Of a stretch of DNA of 64,000 nt, positions 8,940-18,223 are shown one piece after another. Position numbers and translations under genes: made by a program. The stretch covers positions 1-64,000 of the forward strand of contig DATMYR010000045.1 of NCBI GenBank assembly GCA_035560815.1. The letters are read 5' to 3'. The notes under the pieces are model-generated. The model was given only the letters and a program-made list of their open reading frames with translations. It searched no databases and was not told where the DNA came from. The stretch comes from UBA5314 sp035560815 (GTDB lineage Bacteria > Bacillota > Syntrophomonadia > Syntrophomonadales > Syntrophomonadaceae). The first letter of the stretch is position 1. Each line of letters begins with the position of its first letter.

Positions 8940-9533
8940 CTACAAATTGCCCTTGGAGGACCAAATCCCCTCCATACGCTCTTCCCGGCCAACAGCTGTT
9001 TTTAGAGCCCGGGCGAAGGCTTTAAAGATCGCCTCAATTTTATGGTGGGTATTGCTGCCCCGCAACAGGTCGATATGCAGGTTGATTCCCGCATGGTTGA
9101 CCAGTGCCTGGAAGAACTCTTTGACATTCTCCACCGCCAGATTGCCCAGCTGCTCACGCTCCAAATCCACCTGGTAGACCAGGCAGGAGCGTCCAGATAG
9201 ATCCATAACCACTCGGGCCAGGCATTCATCCATAGGCACAGTGGCTTCTCCATAGCGCTGGATGCCGCGCTTCTCCCCCAGAGCCAGTTTTAAAGCCTGC
9301 CCCAGGCAAATGCCGATATCCTCGACACTATGATGATCATCCACTTCGATGTCTCCCCGGGCAGATACTTTCAGGTTGCAGAGGCTGTGTACCGCCAAAA
9401 GGGTGAGCATGTGACTTAGAAAAGGAATCTCCGTATCAATCTGGTGGTTTCCTGTCCCGTCCAGTTCTATTTGCACCAAAACATCGGTCTCCCGGGTGCG
9501 GCGCTGGACCTCGCCGATCCTTTTCTCTTCCAT
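8940..9533 (-). CDS. hisB: Imidazoleglycerol-phosphate dehydratase HisB
   Basis: The 197-residue monofunctional dehydratase lacks the phosphatase domain found in E. coli HisB. The Mn-binding motifs are present: FLSHMLTLLAVHS, DDHHSVEDIGICLGQ, and later NHAGINLHIDLLRGSNTHHKIEA. It starts at an ATG behind AAAGGAG. It stands 32 bases after hisD and 45 before hisH. Because this HisB has no phosphatase part, histidinol phosphatase must be encoded elsewhere. Confidence 0.96.
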   Translation of the reverse strand: MEEKRIGEVQRRTRETDVLVQIELDGTGNHQIDTEIPFLSHMLTLLAVHSLCNLKVSARGDIEVDDHHSVEDIGICLGQALKLALGEKRGIQRYGEATVPMDECLARVVMDLSGRSCLVYQVDLEREQLGNLAVENVKEFFQALVNHAGINLHIDLLRGSNTHHKIEAIFKAFARALKTAVGREERMEGIWSSKGNL

Positions 9534-9565
9534 AGTCTGGCTCCTTTCCTCCGGTCTCGGTTCGG

Positions 9566-10852
9566 CTATTCCTCAACCCGTTTACGGATTGAGTTGGCAT
9601 GCGCGGTAAGGCCCTCCACCGTGGCCAATTTCATAATGTTGCTGGCGTCTTCCTGCAGCCCCCCGGCTGAATAGTAGATGATACTGGAAGCTTTCATGAA
9701 GGTATCTACACCTACCGGTGAATAAAAACGAGCTGTTCCTCCGGTGGGCAGAATGTGGTTGGGTCCGGCATAGTAATCCCCCACCGGTTCCGGGGTGTAC
9801 TTGCCCATAAATATAGCCCCGGCGTTGCGAATCCGGCTCAGGTAATCGAATGGAGCCGCCACTGACAACTCCAGATGCTCGGGAGCCACTAGATTGGCCA
9901 CTTCGCAGGCCTGATGCATATCTTTAGTAATGATAAAAGCCCCATAGTTTTCCAATGATTTTTTAATGATTTCCTGCCGGGACAGCGTCTCAACCTGCTT
10001 TTCCAGCTCAGCTTCCACGCGATCCACAAGCTCAGGACTGTCGGTAACCAGGATAGCCCTGGCCAGGACATCGTGTTCGGCCTGTGACATCAGATCAGCG
10101 GCCAGGAAGACCGGGTTGGCCTGGCTGTCGGCAACGATCAAAATTTCACTGGGACCAGCCAGCATGTCGATATTGACATCTCCATATACGGCCTTCTTGG
10201 CCAGCGTAACATAGATATTGCCCGGACCGCTTATCAAGTCTACCTTTTTCACCCGGTCCGTGCCCCAGGCCAGCGCGAATACAGCCTGGGCTCCTCCCAT
10301 TTTGTAAATCTCGCCCAGACCCAGTTCTGCGGCTGCCACCAGGGTATAGGGATTAAGTTTTCCTTCTTTATCGGGCGGGCTGACCATAACGATCTGCTCA
10401 ACGCCCGCCACCTGAGCGGGAATCGCATTCATCAATACAGAAGAAGGGTAAGCGGCCGTCCCCCCTGGTACATAGATCCCCACTCTCTCCAGAGGGCGGA
10501 ACATCTGCCCCAGCAGATTGCCGCGTTCATCCGGCTCCAGCCATGAGTTCCGGCGCTGCCGAGTGTGAAAGGCATTGATGTTGTCGATGGCCGCGCGAAT
10601 GGCGAAGATATAATCATCATCCACCCTTTCATAGGCCTCATCAATTTCTTCCTCAGTGACTTGAAAGTTGTCCGGACCGATGGGGGCTCCATCGAACTGC
10701 CGACAGTAATCGAAAACTGCCTGGTCGCCCTTTTCCCGTACCTGAGCTCCAATCGTGTTAACTGCTGCCTGGAAGCTTTTCATATCTTCATAATTGGCTT
10801 GCAGGAAAGTCATCAGCTCATTTCCACAATCAAGGATACGTTTGATTTTCAT
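9566..10852 (-). CDS. hisD: Histidinol dehydrogenase HisD
   Basis: The 428-residue NAD-dependent enzyme performs the last two oxidations to histidine. Recognisable features are RPLERVGIYVPGGTAAYPSS, the SGPGNIYVTLAKK segment, the Zn-site residues in AGPSEILI...LAADLMSQAEHD, and the C-terminal VGDYYAGPNHILPTGG. The ATG overlaps the hisG stop in an ATGA junction. Length is normal. hisC, which often follows hisD in related operons, is missing here; hisB comes next. Confidence 0.97.
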   Translation of the reverse strand: MKIKRILDCGNELMTFLQANYEDMKSFQAAVNTIGAQVREKGDQAVFDYCRQFDGAPIGPDNFQVTEEEIDEAYERVDDDYIFAIRAAIDNINAFHTRQRRNSWLEPDERGNLLGQMFRPLERVGIYVPGGTAAYPSSVLMNAIPAQVAGVEQIVMVSPPDKEGKLNPYTLVAAAELGLGEIYKMGGAQAVFALAWGTDRVKKVDLISGPGNIYVTLAKKAVYGDVNIDMLAGPSEILIVADSQANPVFLAADLMSQAEHDVLARAILVTDSPELVDRVEAELEKQVETLSRQEIIKKSLENYGAFIITKDMHQACEVANLVAPEHLELSVAAPFDYLSRIRNAGAIFMGKYTPEPVGDYYAGPNHILPTGGTARFYSPVGVDTFMKASSIIYYSAGGLQEDASNIMKLATVEGLTAHANSIRKRVEE

Positions 10853-11505
10853 CCCTGCTTCCCTCCTTTTACAACTGCCTGCATGTTTTCTATAAGCGGC
10901 TGGATCTGTTCATACTTGGTTCGATAGCTAACCCGGTTGCAGATCAGGCGGGTAGTCGATTCCATGATGGGCATTAATACCGCCAGGTGGTTCTCGCGCA
11001 GAGTCCGTCCGGTTGATACCAGGTCAACGATCACATCGGACAGGCCCATAATGGGCGCCAGTTCCACATTGCCATGCAATTTTATAATTTCCACCTGCAG
11101 ACCCCGGTCGCCGAAGAAGTTCTCCGCAACCCGGGGAAATTTAGTGGCCACCCGTTTATAATTCAAGTCCTGGGCATTGACCGGATGCAGCTCCTCGGGC
11201 CCGGCCACGACAAAACGGCAGTAGCCATATTTCAGGTCCGCCATTTCGAATATGTCTTTGCCCTGTTCCACAATAATATCCTTGCCGACGATTCCCAGGT
11301 CGGCAGCTCCCTGTTCCACATAGGTGGGCACATCGGTGGGCCGGCACATTATGTATGCAATCCGGTCTTGGTCAAAATTGAAAACCATATTACGGCTTTC
11401 TTCATCAACACCCTCCGTAGGCAGCCCGATCTGTTGGAAAAGATCCAGGGTGGGTGTAAGCAGGGTACCCTTGGACAGGGCAATAGTGAGATATTCCTTT
11501 TGCAT
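10849..11505 (-). CDS. hisG: ATP phosphoribosyltransferase catalytic subunit, short form HisG
   Basis: The 218-residue short-form HisG catalyses the first step, joining PRPP and ATP. It lacks the C-terminal regulatory domain of the long form and therefore needs HisZ, encoded just upstream. The periplasmic-binding-protein-like fold is seen in LTIALSKGTLL, VEQGAADLGIVGKD, and the PRPP-binding IVDLVSTGRTLRENHL. The start ATG follows GGAGGGG. It overlaps hisD by four bases. Confidence 0.97.
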   Translation of the reverse strand: MQKEYLTIALSKGTLLTPTLDLFQQIGLPTEGVDEESRNMVFNFDQDRIAYIMCRPTDVPTYVEQGAADLGIVGKDIIVEQGKDIFEMADLKYGYCRFVVAGPEELHPVNAQDLNYKRVATKFPRVAENFFGDRGLQVEIIKLHGNVELAPIMGLSDVIVDLVSTGRTLRENHLAVLMPIMESTTRLICNRVSYRTKYEQIQPLIENMQAVVKGGKQG

Positions 11506-11551
11506 GACAATCCCCCCTCCTATTTCACCCGCACTTCAGTGCGGTCGATTC

Positions 11552-12709
11552 TTATTCTCCTAAATAGAGCAGGCAGTAATCCGGCTGGTTCTTAAGCTTA
11601 TCTTCCAGCAGTGCCCGGTCACGCCCTTCTATATCCACTTCTACGATCCAGCCCTCTTCTCTGAGCCGGTCCGCTTCGGCAATCATATGGGACAAATTGC
11701 GCCCCCCAATCAAGTAACGAGGCCTTTCCTTTTCCTGGGTTTTTAAAACCAGGGCCAGCCGGTCCAGACCCATAGCAAAACCAGTGGCCGGTTGATCGAA
11801 ACCGAACTGCCCTAGAAGTTTATCATAACGCCCACCACCCAGGAGTCCGTAACCTAAATCGGGTGAATAGCCTTCAAATACAATCCCAGTATAATAATCG
11901 AGGCCGCGCAGGACCCCCATATCTACAACTATGCTGTCAATAACACCACTGATCCGCAATGCCTCATGAACCTTTTGCAGTTCTGCCACTGCCTCACTGG
12001 CCTGGCGGTTCTTCTCAATATAAGGAATGCGGTCCAGGATCTCCAACCCGCCATGTAAAACCGGCAGGCGGGCAATGCTGTCTTTCAGCTCCTCATCAAT
12101 AGCCAGGCTTTCCAGAACTCTCGAGAGTTCCACCAGGTCTTTTTCCTCCACCAGTCTGCGGATCGCTGCCTGGTCAGCAGCTTGGAGACCACTGTCAGCC
12201 AGGAGGCTGTTAAAAATGCCAATCTGGTTAAGACTGATTTTAAAGTTGTTGAGCCCCAGGCAGCGAAGGCTTTTAATGGCGATGGTGATTACTTCCGCAT
12301 CCGCCCACACTCCGGAAGCCCCCAAGAGTTCAATACCCATTTGCCAGAACTCCCGGTACTGGGCCAGGTGGGGCTGAACGTGACGAAACACATTGGCGTT
12401 ATAGTAGAGACGCTGCGGTAAAAACCCTTCCTGCAGGTGAGTAGCAGCCAACCGGGCGATGGACACAGTCATCTCCGGCCTTAGGGATAAAACCTCGCCC
12501 TCCCGGTCCATGAACAGAAATAGGTCCTTGCGAATACTCCCTCCGGTTCCGCTTTCGATCACATCCAGGAATTCGAAGGTCGGTGTGACAATCTCCCGGT
12601 AGCCATAGCTCTGAAAGAGACTGGCAATATTTCTCTCCATATGACGGCGCACCTTGACTTCATCAGGCATCAGGTCTCGTAACCCCTTGGGAATCTGTCG
12701 TTTGTGCAT
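11552..12709 (-). CDS. hisZ: ATP phosphoribosyltransferase regulatory subunit HisZ
   Basis: The 385-residue protein resembles histidyl-tRNA synthetase but is the regulatory partner of short HisG and confers histidine feedback. Class II synthetase motif 2 is seen as YYNANVFRHVQPHLAQYREFWQMG; motif 3-like GLDRLALVLK is near the C-terminus. It lacks the anticodon-binding domain of a true HisRS, and its place directly before hisG settles the assignment. Its ATG follows GGGGG. A 111-base spacer with several hairpins separates it from the HD gene. Confidence 0.93.
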   Translation of the reverse strand: MHKRQIPKGLRDLMPDEVKVRRHMERNIASLFQSYGYREIVTPTFEFLDVIESGTGGSIRKDLFLFMDREGEVLSLRPEMTVSIARLAATHLQEGFLPQRLYYNANVFRHVQPHLAQYREFWQMGIELLGASGVWADAEVITIAIKSLRCLGLNNFKISLNQIGIFNSLLADSGLQAADQAAIRRLVEEKDLVELSRVLESLAIDEELKDSIARLPVLHGGLEILDRIPYIEKNRQASEAVAELQKVHEALRISGVIDSIVVDMGVLRGLDYYTGIVFEGYSPDLGYGLLGGGRYDKLLGQFGFDQPATGFAMGLDRLALVLKTQEKERPRYLIGGRNLSHMIAEADRLREEGWIVEVDIEGRDRALLEDKLKNQPDYCLLYLGE

Positions 12710-12820
12710 GTGTAATCCCCCTCATCTATCTGAACTATCCGGTCTCAACGGATCCTCTATCTGCCCGGCTCCGAAGGGCTGTGGAAAAGTCCTGGTCCCT
12801 TTTTCACAGAACTTCGGGTA
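12710..12820 (-). other. Intercistronic spacer with three hairpins before hisZ
   Basis: Read on the minus strand, the spacer between the HD gene and hisZ can form three consecutive hairpins: CTGTG.AAAAG/CTTTT.CACAG, then GCCC/GGGC, then ATCCG/CGGAT. None is followed by a U-tract, so it is not a simple terminator. It could be an RNA processing or stability element, or chance. No T-box motif or His-codon leader peptide was recognised. Confidence 0.35.
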
Positions 12821-13486
12821 CTACAGCAGGCGGTTGTTATTGACCAGAAGTTCGAACTGGCAGCCCAGGAACTCCGCCGCTCGGCGGGACATCAGCATTT
12901 TGGTCAGAAAAATCTCAAAATACTCCATTACCGAACAAACCTCGGTATCGATTTGAATTTGCATGGTAATGGTTTTCGTATCAGCAGCCACCAGCAGCTG
13001 GGAGTCGCTGACCGCGTAGTTAACCCGGTCCCGGGCCGTAAATGTGGCAAAATCCCGCTTGCGCACCCGGGAACGATTCACATCGGATTTATCGGCTAAG
13101 ATAAGGGCAGCCGCTACATTGTTCACCGAATGACCCTGGGCGTGTTCTTCATGATTGCCGATAGCGCCCATGATGATGCTAATCTCCTCAGGATTCATAT
13201 CCATCTCCAGTAAAATCTGAAAAGCCATCAAAGCACCGGACATCCCATGGCCATAACGGTTGACCAGGTTGCCAATGTCATGCAAATAACCGGCAATAGC
13301 CCCCAACTCTGCTTCTCGCGGCGGAAAGCCCAGGCTTTCCAAGACCTGAGCGCAGAGGCGCGCCGTCAATTCGGCATGATGAAGATTATGCTCGATGGCG
13401 CCGATGTTGCCCAGGAACTTATTGCCGATCTGCATATAACACTGCACAACCGGACTGCTTTTTATGGCCTCCAGGGTTACCGTCAT
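12821..13486 (-). CDS. HD-domain phosphohydrolase-like protein
   Basis: The 221-residue protein contains an HD metal-dependent phosphohydrolase domain: HNLHHAELTARLC, AIAGYLHDIGNLVNRYGHG (HD pair), GAIGNHEEH and a downstream conserved Asp in LADKSDVNRSRVRK. The C-terminal 60 residues form a separate alpha/beta region of unknown kind. Substrate is not known. The ATG at 13486 is chosen because GGAGGAGG precedes it; an ATG six codons upstream overlaps that site. It starts behind an extended -10 promoter and leads the his cluster, so it may be co-transcribed with hisZ. A role in histidine synthesis is not shown by sequence. Confidence 0.8.
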   Translation of the reverse strand: MTVTLEAIKSSPVVQCYMQIGNKFLGNIGAIEHNLHHAELTARLCAQVLESLGFPPREAELGAIAGYLHDIGNLVNRYGHGMSGALMAFQILLEMDMNPEEISIIMGAIGNHEEHAQGHSVNNVAAALILADKSDVNRSRVRKRDFATFTARDRVNYAVSDSQLLVAADTKTITMQIQIDTEVCSVMEYFEIFLTKMLMSRRAAEFLGCQFELLVNNNRLL

Positions 13487-13515
13487 CCAGCCTGCCTCCT
13501 CCATTCTTCAAAGCG

Positions 13516-13524
13516 ATTATAGCA
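13516..13524 (-). promoter_or_regulatory. Extended -10 promoter for the HD/his transcription unit
   Basis: On the minus strand TGCTATAAT forms an extended -10 (TGn plus perfect TATAAT), about 30 bases before the HD-gene start. The -35 region is poor (TTTAGA with 16-base spacing). It sits in the 52-base gap after purD, which suggests that the his unit is transcribed separately from pur. Confidence 0.5.
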
Positions 13525-13538
13525 TAGGTGTTGGACAT

Positions 13539-14828
13539 CTAAACCTCCTGTTTAAGTGCCCTCCCACCAATATCTTTCCGGTAATGCATCCCCGCGAAAG
13601 AGATCTTGCCCACCTCCTGGTATACGCGAGCAATGGCCTGGCCAATGTCTTCTCCCCGGCATACCACAGCCAGGACCCGACCGCCGTCGGTCACCAAATG
13701 ATCATCTTTTATAGCGGTTCCGGCATGGAAGACCAACGTATCCTGGCCCAGCCCATCCAGACCGGCAATCACTTTCTCTTTTTCATACGTTCCCGGATAC
13801 CCGCCGGAAGCCAGCACCACGCATACGCATCCGCCTTCCCGGCACTGCACCTGGCACTTCTCGAGGCGCCCTACTCCCGAAGCAGCCTGAAAAAGTGTGA
13901 ACAGGTCTCCTTCAATCATAGGCATCAGGGCCTGGGTTTCCGGGTCGCCAAAGCGGGCATTAAATTCCAAAACCTGCGGTCCCTCTGCTGTAATCATTAA
14001 GCCAGCATAGAGAACCCCCTGATAAGGACACCCCTCACTAATCATCGCTTCAATTACCGGTCGAATAATCTTGTTAATGACCTCTTCCTGAAGTTGGGGA
14101 GTAAACACCGGAGGGTTGACATACGCCCCCATCCCCCCCGTATTGGGCCCCTGATCGTTATCGTACACCCGTTTATGATCCTGCGCGGCAATCAGAGGCA
14201 GAAAATCCTTTCCATCCGTGATGACAAAAAAGCTTACTTCTTCCCCTTGCAGGCATTCTTCAACAACCACCTGCTGACCGGCCGCACCAAATTGGCGGTG
14301 AACCATGATATTTTCCAGAGCTTCGTCGGCTTCTTCCCAGGTGGCAGCTACTACCACCCCTTTGCCAGCTGCCAGTCCGTCGGCTTTTACCACCACCGGA
14401 CGCCCTCGATCGGTGAAACCGCGCACGAAAGCCCGAGCTCTTTCGATATCATCAAAAACCTCGAAGGCGGCAGTAGGTATATTATATTTCTTCAAGAGTT
14501 CTTTGGTAAAGACCTTGCTGCCCTCCAAGCGGGCAGCGGCGGCACTGGGGCCGAAGGCTGTTAATCCGGCGGCTTGGAAACGGTCTACCAGTCCTTCCAT
14601 AAGAGGTGCCTCCGGTCCAACCACAGTCAAATCCACCTGTTCCCGGAGGGCAAACTCCAGCAGTGCATCCACATCATTCACCGCAATAGGAATGCAATCC
14701 GCTAATTGAGCAATGCCCGGATTACCCGGAGCCGCGTATATTTTCCCCACCTCAGGGCTTTGAGCCAGCTTCCAGACCAGGGCATGCTCCCGGCCCCCCT
14801 GGCCTATTACCAGTACCTTCTTGGCCAT
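13539..14828 (-). CDS. purD: Phosphoribosylamine-glycine ligase PurD
   Basis: The ATP-grasp enzyme (429 residues) joins glycine to phosphoribosylamine, step 2 of purine synthesis. Features in order: KVLVIGQGGREHALVWKL, VVGPEAPLMEGLVDRF, the ATP-grasp core VVVKADGLAAGKGVVVA, and the metal-binding LEFNARFGDPETQALMP. The second of two adjacent ATGs (14828) is chosen because GGGAG is six bases away; a longer frame upstream has no such site. It is the last gene of the pur operon, as in Bacillus. The upstream 117-base gap to purH holds no gene. Confidence 0.96.
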   Translation of the reverse strand: MAKKVLVIGQGGREHALVWKLAQSPEVGKIYAAPGNPGIAQLADCIPIAVNDVDALLEFALREQVDLTVVGPEAPLMEGLVDRFQAAGLTAFGPSAAAARLEGSKVFTKELLKKYNIPTAAFEVFDDIERARAFVRGFTDRGRPVVVKADGLAAGKGVVVAATWEEADEALENIMVHRQFGAAGQQVVVEECLQGEEVSFFVITDGKDFLPLIAAQDHKRVYDNDQGPNTGGMGAYVNPPVFTPQLQEEVINKIIRPVIEAMISEGCPYQGVLYAGLMITAEGPQVLEFNARFGDPETQALMPMIEGDLFTLFQAASGVGRLEKCQVQCREGGCVCVVLASGGYPGTYEKEKVIAGLDGLGQDTLVFHAGTAIKDDHLVTDGGRVLAVVCRGEDIGQAIARVYQEVGKISFAGMHYRKDIGGRALKQEV

Positions 14829-14945
14829 CATAAACTCCCTCACCTCAACTTGATAATACTCTAGGGTCATCACGCAATAACTGTATCAAGCATAACGAAA
14901 AATCTGCAACGGTATCAGATGACACATTTATTACGTGACAAACCC

Positions 14946-16466
14946 TTAGTGTTTGAAATGGCGCACACCGGTAAACACCATCGCAATTCCATTCCGGTTG
15001 CAGGCATCGATGCTCTCCTGGTCGTGGATTGATCCACCGGGTTGGATAATGGCCTTGATGCCATGACTGGCAGCCAATTCCGCGGTGTCTGCAAAGGGTA
15101 AGTAGGCATCGGAAGCCAGTACTGCTCCCTGGCATTTTTCGCCCCCCTGCTCAAAAGCGATGGCTGCTGAACCCACCCGGTTCATTTGCCCGGCACCTAC
15201 GCCTACGGTCATCCGATCCCTGGCAACTACGATGGCATTGGACTTAACATGTTTAACCACTTTCCAGGCAAATTTCAGCTCTTCCATCTGTTCAGGAGTG
15301 GGTGCTGTTTCTGTTGCCACCTGTAAATTGCCCAGATCCAACTCCTCCTGATCGGTCTCCTGTACTACAAACCCGCCTTCCACACTGCGCAGCTGCCATC
15401 CGGCCTGCCTGGTCATGGCCAACTGCAGAAGCCGCAGGTTCTTCTTGACAGTGAAGATTTCCAGAGCATCCGCATCATAAGCGGGGGCGATAATCACTTC
15501 CATAAACGGCACGGCCGCTTTGCGCGCGGTTTCCACATCCACCGGGCGATTAAAAGCGATGATGCCGCCATAAGCGGAAAGCGGATCACAAGCAAAGGCC
15601 CGTTCATACGCTTCATCCAGCCGGGAGGCTACCGCCGTTCCGCAAGGGTTGGTATGTTTGATAATCACGCAAGCCGGCTCCTCAAACTCCCGGACCAAAG
15701 CCCAGGCCGCTTCCGCATCGATGATATTGTTATAGGATAGTTCCTTGCCATTTAGCTGTTGGGCATCGGCCAATCCCGGAGAAGGATTGAGATCCCGATA
15801 AAAGCCGGCTCGCTGATGAGGGTTTTCCCCGTAACGTAAATCATAGACCTTTTCTCCGGCCACAACCAGATTGTCGTCCAGGCTGACCCCGGCTAAACGA
15901 GCCAGATAAGCGCTGATCATGGAGTCATAAGCAGCGGTATGGGTAAAGGCCTCCAGGGCCAGACGCAGGCGCAGGTCCTGGTCCACATCCCCCTTTTGCT
16001 GCAACTGCTGCAACACTACCGGGTAGAATGCGGGCTTGACGACCACCACTACATGCCGATAGTTCTTGGCGGCCGAACGCACCATACTGGGTCCGCCAAT
16101 ATCAATATTCTCAATGGCTTCTCCCATGGTTACTCCAGGACGGCTGATGGTTTCCCGGAACGGATAGAGATTCACGGCTACGATATCGATCGGTTCGATC
16201 TGGTTCTTCTCAAGTTCGGCCAGGTGCTTCTCGTTTCTCAAGGCCAGAATTCCCCCATGCACCCGGGGATGCAGGGTCTTTACCCGCCCGTCCAGTATTT
16301 CCGGGAATCCGGTTACCTCGCTTACTTTCGTCACCTGAACACCGGCGTCATTCAGGGTAGTGTAGGTCCCTCCGGTGGAAATCAACTGGTAGCCCAGTTT
16401 CTCCAACCCGCGGGCGAAATCCACTACCCCTTCCTTATTGGATACACTGATCAGCGCTCTTTTCAC
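14946..16466 (-). CDS. purH: Bifunctional AICAR formyltransferase / IMP cyclohydrolase PurH
   Basis: The 506-residue protein carries out the last two steps to IMP. The N-terminal MGS-like cyclohydrolase domain (1-195) starts RALISVSNKEGVVDFARGLE and includes GRVKTLHPRVHGGIL. The C-terminal formyltransferase domain contains LRYGENPHQRAGFY, IIKHTNPCGTAVA, and SDAYLPFADTAELAASHGIK. It starts with GTG, overlapping the purN stop as GTGA. It also consumes the AICAR released by HisFH. Length is normal. Confidence 0.97.
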   Translation of the reverse strand: MKRALISVSNKEGVVDFARGLEKLGYQLISTGGTYTTLNDAGVQVTKVSEVTGFPEILDGRVKTLHPRVHGGILALRNEKHLAELEKNQIEPIDIVAVNLYPFRETISRPGVTMGEAIENIDIGGPSMVRSAAKNYRHVVVVVKPAFYPVVLQQLQQKGDVDQDLRLRLALEAFTHTAAYDSMISAYLARLAGVSLDDNLVVAGEKVYDLRYGENPHQRAGFYRDLNPSPGLADAQQLNGKELSYNNIIDAEAAWALVREFEEPACVIIKHTNPCGTAVASRLDEAYERAFACDPLSAYGGIIAFNRPVDVETARKAAVPFMEVIIAPAYDADALEIFTVKKNLRLLQLAMTRQAGWQLRSVEGGFVVQETDQEELDLGNLQVATETAPTPEQMEELKFAWKVVKHVKSNAIVVARDRMTVGVGAGQMNRVGSAAIAFEQGGEKCQGAVLASDAYLPFADTAELAASHGIKAIIQPGGSIHDQESIDACNRNGIAMVFTGVRHFKH

Positions 16467-17113
16467 AGGTCCATCCCCTTCCCTATTTCGGAAACAACAA
16501 CCTTGCGCCCATCCAAATAAATGCGCCCTTCCGCTAAAAGCTGCAGAGCCTGCCAGTAGGCCTGGTGTTCTTCTGCCAGTATACGCAGAGCCAGGCTTTC
16601 CTCATCGTCATCTTGAAAAACCGGAACCACTTTCTGCAGGATGATGGGTCCGGTGTCCATCCCTTCATCGACAATGTGGACCGTACATCCACTGAAGCAG
16701 ACCCCGTAGTCCACAGCTTGTTTCTGAGCATGGAGCCCCATAAACGAAGGCAGTAAAGCCGGATGTATGTTTACTACTCGATGCCGAAAAGCCTGCAGGA
16801 AATCGCGCCCCACCAGCCTCATATAACCGGCCAGAGCCACCATGTCCACCTCTTGCTCTTGCAAGGCTCGAATCAAGGCTTCTTCATAGCTCCTGCGGTT
16901 GGAAAAATCAGCAGGATTCAATACCAGGGCGGTTATGCCTCGTTGGCGGGCCTTTTTGATAGCTCCCGCTTCCGGGTTGTCACTCACCAGTATGCGAATA
17001 ACAGCATGCAGATCCTGCCGTTGAATGGCCGCATAAAGGGCATCGAAATTGCTTCCCCGGCCCGAGGCTAAAACGGCCAAAGTAAGCAGTCCCGGCTCTC
17101 TAACCCTTATCAT
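16463..17113 (-). CDS. purN: Phosphoribosylglycinamide formyltransferase PurN
   Basis: The 216-residue folate-dependent GAR transformylase shows the N-terminal LAVLASGRGSNFDAL, the catalytic region VALAGYMRLVGRDFL and HPALLPSFMGLHAQKQAVDYG, followed by CTVHIVDEGMDTGPII with the catalytic Asp. It overlaps purM by an ATGA and purH by a GTGA, so the three genes are tightly coupled. An alternative formate-dependent PurT is not needed here. Confidence 0.96.
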   Translation of the reverse strand: MIRVREPGLLTLAVLASGRGSNFDALYAAIQRQDLHAVIRILVSDNPEAGAIKKARQRGITALVLNPADFSNRRSYEEALIRALQEQEVDMVALAGYMRLVGRDFLQAFRHRVVNIHPALLPSFMGLHAQKQAVDYGVCFSGCTVHIVDEGMDTGPIILQKVVPVFQDDDEESLALRILAEEHQAYWQALQLLAEGRIYLDGRKVVVSEIGKGMDL

Positions 17114-18147
17114 TTGACAACTACACCTTCTATATCCGATTTGATAACTCCAACCACCAGCGGTTTTTCTCCCTGGGCAGCAAGGCAGCGCAGTGCCCCA
17201 TCCACATCGCTTTCTGAAACCACCAGCAAAAATCCCACACCCATATTGAAAGTGCGGAACATTTCATCCCGGGCTACCTGGCCCCAGTGCTCCACCAATT
17301 TAAAGATGGGCGGTGTCTCAATGGCGGATGCTTCAATAGCGGCTCCCATTCCCGGCGGCAGCACCCGGGAGAGATTCTCAGGAATGCCCCCACCGGTGAT
17401 ATGGGCCATGGCCCGCACCGACATCTCCTGGAGCAGTCCTTGCACAGACTTCACATAAATACGGGTGGGCTGCAAGAGTTCCTCCCCCAGGCTGCGTCCC
17501 AGCTCGGGAATGACCTGCTCCATCTGCAGACCGGCCTTTTGCAGCAGGGTTTTCCGGGCCAAGGAATATCCATTGGAATGGAGTCCGGAGGAAGGCAAAG
17601 CGATGATGATATTACCGGGTTCAACCGCCTGGCCGTCAATCAACTGGCTGCGCTCTACCACGCCCACAGCAAAACCGGCCAGGTCGTATTTATCTTCATC
17701 GTAAAACCCTGGCATTTCCGCCGTTTCCCCACCAATCAGAGAACAACCGGCTTCCAGGCAACCCTGGCTGATTCCTTTGACCAGGGCTTCCACCAGGTCA
17801 GGTTTCAGGACCCCGAGAGCGATATAATCCAGAAAGAACAAGGGCTCAGCTCCATGGACCAAAATGTCATTAACACACATGGCCACCAGATCGATCCCTA
17901 CCGTATCATGGACGCCCAGCATCTGGGCCACCTTTAACTTGGTGCCCACTCCGTCAGTGCCGGAAACCAGGACCGGTTCCCGGTATTTGCTGTTGTCCAG
18001 GGCAAAGAACCCGCCGAAGGATCCGATCCCAGATAAGACTTCGGGCCGCCGGGTCTGGTTCACCCACTTTTTAATCATGTCCACGGAGCGGTTGGCAGCA
18101 TCAATGTCTACACCCGCTCCTTTATAATCCAATCCCTCATTACTCAT
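17110..18147 (-). CDS. purM: Phosphoribosylformylglycinamidine cyclo-ligase PurM
   Basis: The 345-residue AIR synthetase belongs to the PurM/PurL ATP-binding superfamily. Visible motifs are LDYKGAGVDIDAANRSVDM at the start, SGTDGVGTKLKVAQ, GIDLVAMCVNDILVHGAEPLFFLDY, GGETAEMPGFY and AHITGGGIPENLSRVLP. The ATG follows GGAGGTC. Spacing to purF is 76 bases, with no gene between. Confidence 0.97.
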   Translation of the reverse strand: MSNEGLDYKGAGVDIDAANRSVDMIKKWVNQTRRPEVLSGIGSFGGFFALDNSKYREPVLVSGTDGVGTKLKVAQMLGVHDTVGIDLVAMCVNDILVHGAEPLFFLDYIALGVLKPDLVEALVKGISQGCLEAGCSLIGGETAEMPGFYDEDKYDLAGFAVGVVERSQLIDGQAVEPGNIIIALPSSGLHSNGYSLARKTLLQKAGLQMEQVIPELGRSLGEELLQPTRIYVKSVQGLLQEMSVRAMAHITGGGIPENLSRVLPPGMGAAIEASAIETPPIFKLVEHWGQVARDEMFRTFNMGVGFLLVVSESDVDGALRCLAAQGEKPLVVGVIKSDIEGVVVK

Positions 18148-18223
18148 AGATGACCTCCATACTCATGATGCCGGAAGGGAGATCCCCACCTTACTTATTA
18201 CCCAGACGGATTCCATGCCTGAT

